Assembly: GCA_963728835.1 (NCBI GenBank)
Contig: CAVSKZ010000002.1
Coordinates: forward strand, 1,178,001 to 1,242,000
Length of the DNA: 64,000 nucleotides
Source of the DNA: VRUE01 sp963728835
Lineage (GTDB): Bacteria > Actinomycetota > Thermoleophilia > Solirubrobacterales > 70-9
Direction of reading: 5' to 3'
Numbering within the stretch: position 1 is the first letter of the stretch; each line of letters starts with the position of its first letter. Position numbers and translations under genes: made by a program. Shown here in pieces: positions 60,714-64,000 of this stretch. The notes below the pieces were generated by a model. That model was not told the DNA's origin and ran no database searches. It saw only the letters and a program-made list of their open reading frames with translations.

Positions 60714-62131
60714 GCGTCGCGGGGCACCTCGCGTCGGCCCCGCTCGTCGCCCTCGCCCAGCGCGCGCTCGGCGGAGCGGAGGGAGTCTGGATCGCGGGCG
60801 GGGCGGTCCGCGACGCCGCTCTCGGCTGCGATGTCGACGACCTCGACCTTGCCGTCGCGGGCGATCCGGCGGCGGCTGCGAAGGCGATCGCGCGCGAGGG
60901 GGGCGGGCACTCCTTCGAGCTCTCGGCCGAGTACGCGACCTGGCGCGCCGTTGCGGCCGACGGCTCCTGGCAGGTCGACCTGACGGCGCTGCGCGGCGAG
61001 ACGATCGAGGCCGACCTCGCCGAGCGCGACTTCACGATCGGCGCGGTCGCGCTGCCGCTGGGCGGCGGCGAGCCGGTCGATCCCTTCGGGGGCCTCCCGG
61101 ACCTCGAGAACAGGCTGCTGCGCGTGGTGGGCGAGGGCAGCTTCGCCTCCGACCCGTTGCGCCTCCTGCGCGCCGCCAGGCTCGCGGCGGCGCTCGGGCT
61201 GGAGGTGGACCCGGCCACGGCCTCCCTCGCGCGGGCAGAAGCATCGCGCGCGGCCGAGCCCGCCGGCGAGCGCCAGCTCGCGGAGTTGCGCCGGCTCGTC
61301 GGCGGGCCGGACCCGCTGCGTGGGATGGCGCTGCTCGACGAGCTCGGCCTCACTCCAGTGGTCCTGCCGGAGCTGGAGGCGCTGCGCGGAGTCGAACAGG
61401 GCCCCAACCACCACCTCGACGTCCACGGGCACACGATGGCGGTGCTCGAGCAGACGCTCGCGGTCGAGGCGGACCTGGAGCGCTTCGGGGGCGAGCGGGC
61501 AGGGGATCTGGCGGCGCTCCTCGCCGAGCCGCTCGCAGACGAGATGAGCCGCGGCACGGCGCTGCGCTTCGGCGCGCTCGTGCACGACATCGGCAAGCCG
61601 GCGACGCGCTCCGAAGGGGACGGGTACGTCACCTTCATCGGCCACGACCGCGACGGCGTCGCGGTCGTCGGGAACCTCTGCAAGCGCCTGCGGGCCAGCC
61701 GCGTCCTGACCCGGCACCTGCAGGGCCTGACGCTGCACCACCTGCGCCTCGGGTTCCTCGTCCACGAGGCCCCGCTGCCGCCCCGGCGCGTCCACGAGTA
61801 CCTGCGGGCGACGGGGCCAGTCAGCGCAGACGTGACGCTTCTGACGATCGCCGACCGGCTCTCGGCCCGGGGGTCGGGCCCGTTCGCGACAGAGCAGGCG
61901 ATCGAGGCTCACCTGGCGCTGGCCAGGGAGATGCTCGCGGCGGCTCTCGACTGGCGCCGCGACGGACCGCCGCAGCCCCTGTTGCGCGGCGACGAGCTGG
62001 CCGCGGAGCTGGGGCTCGACGAGGGCCCGGAGGTGGGGCAGCTGCTGGCCGAGCTCGAGGCCGCCCAGTACGCGGGGGAGATCTCGACAGCGGCCGAAGC
62101 GGTCGAGCGCGCCCGGCAGCTGCGGGGCTGA
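60710..62131 (+). CDS. CCA-adding/poly(A) polymerase-type nucleotidyltransferase with HD domain
   Basis: A 473-residue class II nucleotidyltransferase. Motif A with GxxxR: VWIAGGAVRDAALG, metal Asp pair DDLDLAV, LTALRGETIEADLAERDFTI, and RLLRAARLAAALGLEV. The HD domain follows with NHHLDVHGHTMAVLEQTLAV, LVHDIGKPATRSEGD and GHDRDGVAVV. It probably adds or repairs tRNA 3' CCA ends. ATG 60710 overlaps the alr stop. The family also includes poly(A) polymerases, so the exact reaction is not certain. Confidence 0.87.
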   Translation: MSVAGHLASAPLVALAQRALGGAEGVWIAGGAVRDAALGCDVDDLDLAVAGDPAAAAKAIAREGGGHSFELSAEYATWRAVAADGSWQVDLTALRGETIEADLAERDFTIGAVALPLGGGEPVDPFGGLPDLENRLLRVVGEGSFASDPLRLLRAARLAAALGLEVDPATASLARAEASRAAEPAGERQLAELRRLVGGPDPLRGMALLDELGLTPVVLPELEALRGVEQGPNHHLDVHGHTMAVLEQTLAVEADLERFGGERAGDLAALLAEPLADEMSRGTALRFGALVHDIGKPATRSEGDGYVTFIGHDRDGVAVVGNLCKRLRASRVLTRHLQGLTLHHLRLGFLVHEAPLPPRRVHEYLRATGPVSADVTLLTIADRLSARGSGPFATEQAIEAHLALAREMLAAALDWRRDGPPQPLLRGDELAAELGLDEGPEVGQLLAELEAAQYAGEISTAAEAVERARQLRG

Positions 62132-62153
62132 GCGGTCCTCGCAGACAGTCCGC

Positions 62154-62159
62154 TACGCT
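62154..62159 (+). promoter_or_regulatory. -10 box TACGCT, leaderless infA mRNA
   Basis: TACGCT ends 9 bases before ATG 62169 with no ribosome-binding site. Confidence 0.4.
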
Positions 62160-62168
62160 CTCGCCCGC

Positions 62169-62387
62169 ATGGGAAAAGAGGAGAAGATCGAGATGGAGGG
62201 CGAGATCACCGAGGCCCTCCCCAACACGATGTTCCGGGTCAAACTCGACAACGGCCATGACGTGCTCGGTCACATCTCCGGCAAGATGCGCCGGCACTAC
62301 ATCCGCATCCTCCCCGGCGACCGGGTGAAGATCGAGCTTTCGCCGTACGACTTGGACCGCGGCAGAATCACCTACCGCTACAAATAA
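62169..62387 (+). CDS. infA: translation initiation factor IF-1
   Basis: A 72-residue OB-fold factor that sits in the A site of the 30S subunit during initiation. MGKEEKIEMEGEITEALPNT, FRVKLDNGHDVLGHISGKMR and YIRILPGDRVKIELSPYDL are standard and length is exact. rpmJ, the usual next gene in ribosomal operons, is absent here; a palindromic element between this gene and the convergent glycosidase-like gene follows at once. A TACGCT box lies 9 bases before ATG 62169. Confidence 0.97.
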   Translation: MGKEEKIEMEGEITEALPNTMFRVKLDNGHDVLGHISGKMRRHYIRILPGDRVKIELSPYDLDRGRITYRYK

Positions 62388-62388
62388 G

Positions 62389-62500
62389 GGGCCTATCCCG
62401 GTAGGGGTTCCACTTAACTTTTTCGAGTAACGCCTCTGGCCGGCGACGATCGCTTCCCGCGAAAAAATGCAAGACGTTCCACCCCTACCGGGATAGGCCC
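62389..62500. terminator. long inverted repeat between convergent infA and glycosidase-like genes
   Basis: Perfect 20-base arms (62389-62408 and 62481-62500) separated by 72 bases. The left arm starts 2 bases after the infA stop; the right arm touches the stop of the minus-strand gene. GTTCCAC occurs just inside both ends as a direct repeat. Probably a bidirectional terminator, possibly a small foldback insertion. Confidence 0.6.
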
Positions 62501-63645
62501 TAGCTCGCCGCCAACTCGGCTACGAGTGCGGACCAGGCGAAATTCTCGGCTCCCAGGCCCGTTCCCGTGCGGGGGTCGTAGTACTCGCGCAGGCCTTCGC
62601 GCTCGACCGCGCCGGTCACGCCGCGCGCGATGCGCTCCGCTGCATCCTCGTAGCCGAGGCGGCGGAGGCCGAGCCAGAGGAGCCAGGCCGAGTTGACCCA
62701 GGTCGGGCCGCGCCAGTAGCGCCGCAGCGGCCTGCGGCTGCCGCCGGGCTCATAGCTCGGCTCCGAGGCCGAGACCGAGGGCGGCGCGACCGGGGTTAGG
62801 AACCGGTCCTCGTCGAGCAGGTGCTCCTCGACCAGGCGGCGGCCGATCTCCGCGGGCAGGTCGGGGAGCGCGAGCGGGGCCAGGGAGGCCCAGGTGGCGA
62901 CGCCGGGCCGGCCGCCGCCCGGCTGCGCTTCGTCGAGGAAGAGCCCGCGGCGCTCGTCCCAGAGCCGTTCGACCAGAGCCGGCGTCGCCGAGGGTCGTCC
63001 CAGGGCCTGCAGTGAGAGCGACCAGAGCGTGTTGACCAGGGTCTCGCAGAGGACCGGCCCGCCCTTGTCGCGGATCCGGCGGGCGTCGAAGCCGAGCCGC
63101 CGGTTGCGGTGGACGAGCAGCGGGAAGCCGATCCGCGCACCGGCTCGCCGGCCCCAGACGGGGTCGAACTTCGGCGAGGCGTCGAGCCCCGACTCGTCGG
63201 GCTGGACGATCCAGAGCAGGCCGTCCCCCTCGAGGTCGCGGTTGGCCCGCAGCCAGTCGGCCTGCGCGGCGATTCGGGGCTCCCCGCGAGGGTCGCCGAC
63301 GGCGATCTGCCAGGCCCAGGCGAGCAGCGGCGGCTGGATCGTCCCCGTCTGGAACGAGCGGCACGAGGCGACGTTGTAGAAGGGCAGCCGGGAGAGCGCG
63401 ACGGACCCCTCCCAGAAGATCGTGTGGCCGACGAAGCCGTCGTCTCGCTGGGCGGCGAGCAGGGTCTCCAGCTCGGTTCGAGAGCGAGCGGGCTCGAAGT
63501 GCCGCCAGGCGATCGCCGCGAAGCAGGAGTCCCAGTACCACTGCCACGGATAGCGGCTGGGGCTCGGCCGCGTGTAGGCAAACGGCACCCCGCCGCGCTC
63601 CCCCTCCACCCAGTTCCGCCGCAGCACCCCCTCCGCCAACTCCAC
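62500..63645 (-). CDS. glycoside hydrolase-like protein ((alpha/alpha)6-type, trehalase/glucosidase-like)
   Basis: About 381 residues from GTG 63645. The pattern is that of MGH1/GH63-like enzymes: YTRPSPSRYPWQWYWDSCF near the start, WRHFEPARSRTELETLLAAQ, DDGFVGHTIFWEG, TGTIQPPLLAWAWQI, GLLWIVQPDESGLDASPKFD (acid/base region), a distal YWRGPTWVNSAWLLWLGLRR and REYYDPRTGTGLGAENFAWS. Substrate is unknown; alpha-glucosides or mannosylglycerate are possible. The true start is uncertain because the 5' end runs into a REP-like palindrome and then the ABC permease stop. The long minus-strand frame to 63879 is not all coding. Confidence 0.75.
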   Translation of the reverse strand: MELAEGVLRRNWVEGERGGVPFAYTRPSPSRYPWQWYWDSCFAAIAWRHFEPARSRTELETLLAAQRDDGFVGHTIFWEGSVALSRLPFYNVASCRSFQTGTIQPPLLAWAWQIAVGDPRGEPRIAAQADWLRANRDLEGDGLLWIVQPDESGLDASPKFDPVWGRRAGARIGFPLLVHRNRRLGFDARRIRDKGGPVLCETLVNTLWSLSLQALGRPSATPALVERLWDERRGLFLDEAQPGGGRPGVATWASLAPLALPDLPAEIGRRLVEEHLLDEDRFLTPVAPPSVSASEPSYEPGGSRRPLRRYWRGPTWVNSAWLLWLGLRRLGYEDAAERIARGVTGAVEREGLREYYDPRTGTGLGAENFAWSALVAELAAS

Positions 63646-63697
63646 CGCCGACGGGACGAAATCCGGACCATGCGTCGGGATTTCGTCCCGTCGGCGG
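63645..63697. repeat. REP-like palindrome, copy 2
   Basis: Perfect 20-base arms (63645-63664, 63678-63697) with a 13-base loop, sharing the core GACGGGACGAAATCC with the palindrome at 49071-49119. It overlaps the GTG of the glycosidase-like gene and ends 4 bases before the permease stop. Confidence 0.8.
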
Positions 63698-63701
63698 GGG
63701 G

Positions 63702-64000
63702 TCACCGGGCGGTGCGGCGCATTTCGCGCAGCGCCCAGGCGCCGAGGACGGCCAGGAGGCCGAGCAGGGCGACGATCCCCGGCCAGGTGCCGGCCCAGCT
63801 GACGCCGCCGACGAACCCCTGCCGGGCGGCTTCGATCACTTCGGTGACGGGGTTCACTTCGGCGACGGTGCGCAGCCACGGCTGCAGCAGCGCCATCGGC
63901 GCGTAGGCGGTGGTGGTGAGGACCAGGGCCATCATCCCCGCCTGCATCAGCGGCGCCGCCGACTGGCTCTTGAAGCGCAGCGCCAGCGCTGAGCCCCAGC
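63702..64000 (-). CDS. ABC-2 type transporter permease, C-terminal part
   Basis: The last ~99 residues of a membrane permease whose 5' end lies beyond the window. It reads WGSALALRFKSQSAAPLMQA, then a hydrophobic helix MMALVLTTTAYAPMALLQPW, the characteristic VAEVNPVTEVIEAARQGFVG of DrrB/NodJ-like ABC-2 permeases, and a final helix WPGIVALLGLLAVLGAWAL. Such permeases export drugs or polysaccharide; the ATPase should lie to the right. It is followed by the REP-like palindrome and then the glycosidase-like gene. Confidence 0.85.
   Translation of the reverse strand, partial: WGSALALRFKSQSAAPLMQAGMMALVLTTTAYAPMALLQPWLRTVAEVNPVTEVIEAARQGFVGGVSWAGTWPGIVALLGLLAVLGAWALREMRRTAR

Noticed and set aside
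62500..63879. The full 459-codon minus-strand frame as the glycosidase-like gene
   Set aside because: Its first part overlaps the end of the ABC permease in another frame and reads as Arg/Pro-rich shadow; recognisable similarity begins after the REP-like palindrome.
1..64000. tRNA or rRNA genes
   Set aside because: I scanned for GTTCGA/GTTCAA T-arm motifs with matching acceptor stems; the hits lie inside coding sequence and lack cloverleaf pairing.

Overview
The window is high-GC DNA with dense coding on both strands. It reads as an actinobacterial chromosome, most likely class Thermoleophilia, order Solirubrobacterales. Three things support this: giant secreted proteins built from cysteine-containing divergent InlB B-repeats and NHL/FN3 modules, the actinobacterial order rplM-rpsI-glmM-glmS-acpS-nnr-alr, and an actinobacterial-type c-di-AMP (ydaO/yuaA) riboswitch ahead of a cell-wall peptidase. 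The assignment is inferred from content only. No tRNA, rRNA, CRISPR array, transposase or integrase was recognised.

Layout. 1-5.5 kb: the end of NAD synthesis (nadB, minus strand), an orphan AbrB-type regulator, a glycosyltransferase, a Phd/PIN toxin-antitoxin pair, a divergent MNT/HEPN pair and a cyclophilin lipoprotein. 5.5-29.3 kb: an island of very large exported proteins (InlB-repeat proteins, NHL/propeller proteins, a subtilisin-like protease with FN3 modules) with a PucR-type regulator in the middle. 29.5-32.2 kb: four TetR-type genes in a row, the last lacking the DNA-binding domain. 32.2-35.5 kb: an orphan Flp-like pilin, a structured leader and a further acidic InlB-repeat protein. 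35.5-48.3 kb: housekeeping genes (rph, XTP pyrophosphatase, CDF transporter, tldD/tldE, HU, pyrF, LysM, D,D-carboxypeptidase, PfkB kinase, guaB3, guaA). 48.4-50.5 kb: a polytopic membrane protein with a GxGD-like motif, and an M23 peptidase behind a c-di-AMP riboswitch. 50.5-62.4 kb: rplM, rpsI, glmM, glmS, a DUF3352-type lipoprotein, acpS, nnr, a CBS protein, alr, a CCA-type nucleotidyltransferase and infA. 62.5-64 kb: a glycosidase-like gene and the end of an ABC-2 permease on the minus strand.

The central and right-hand genes form one envelope and growth theme. GlmS and GlmM make amino-sugar precursor, Alr makes D-alanine, the D,D-carboxypeptidase and M23 enzyme remodel peptidoglycan, and c-di-AMP is expected to control the M23 gene. 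The secreted island would supply the outer surface.

Three non-gene themes stand out. (1) Intergenic DNA is full of long perfect or near-perfect palindromes. They include a two-hairpin 0.3 kb element present twice with compensatory arm changes, and a shorter REP-like palindrome present twice, once inside a coding sequence. (2) Several genes have a TAnnnT box only 6-9 nt before the start codon, which suggests leaderless mRNAs. Three others have no ATG/GTG/TTG at all and seem to start at CTG or ATA overlapping the previous stop codon. (3) Six genes carry out seven single-base frameshifts, so either the assembly has residual indels or several surface and regulatory genes are decaying or phase-variable.
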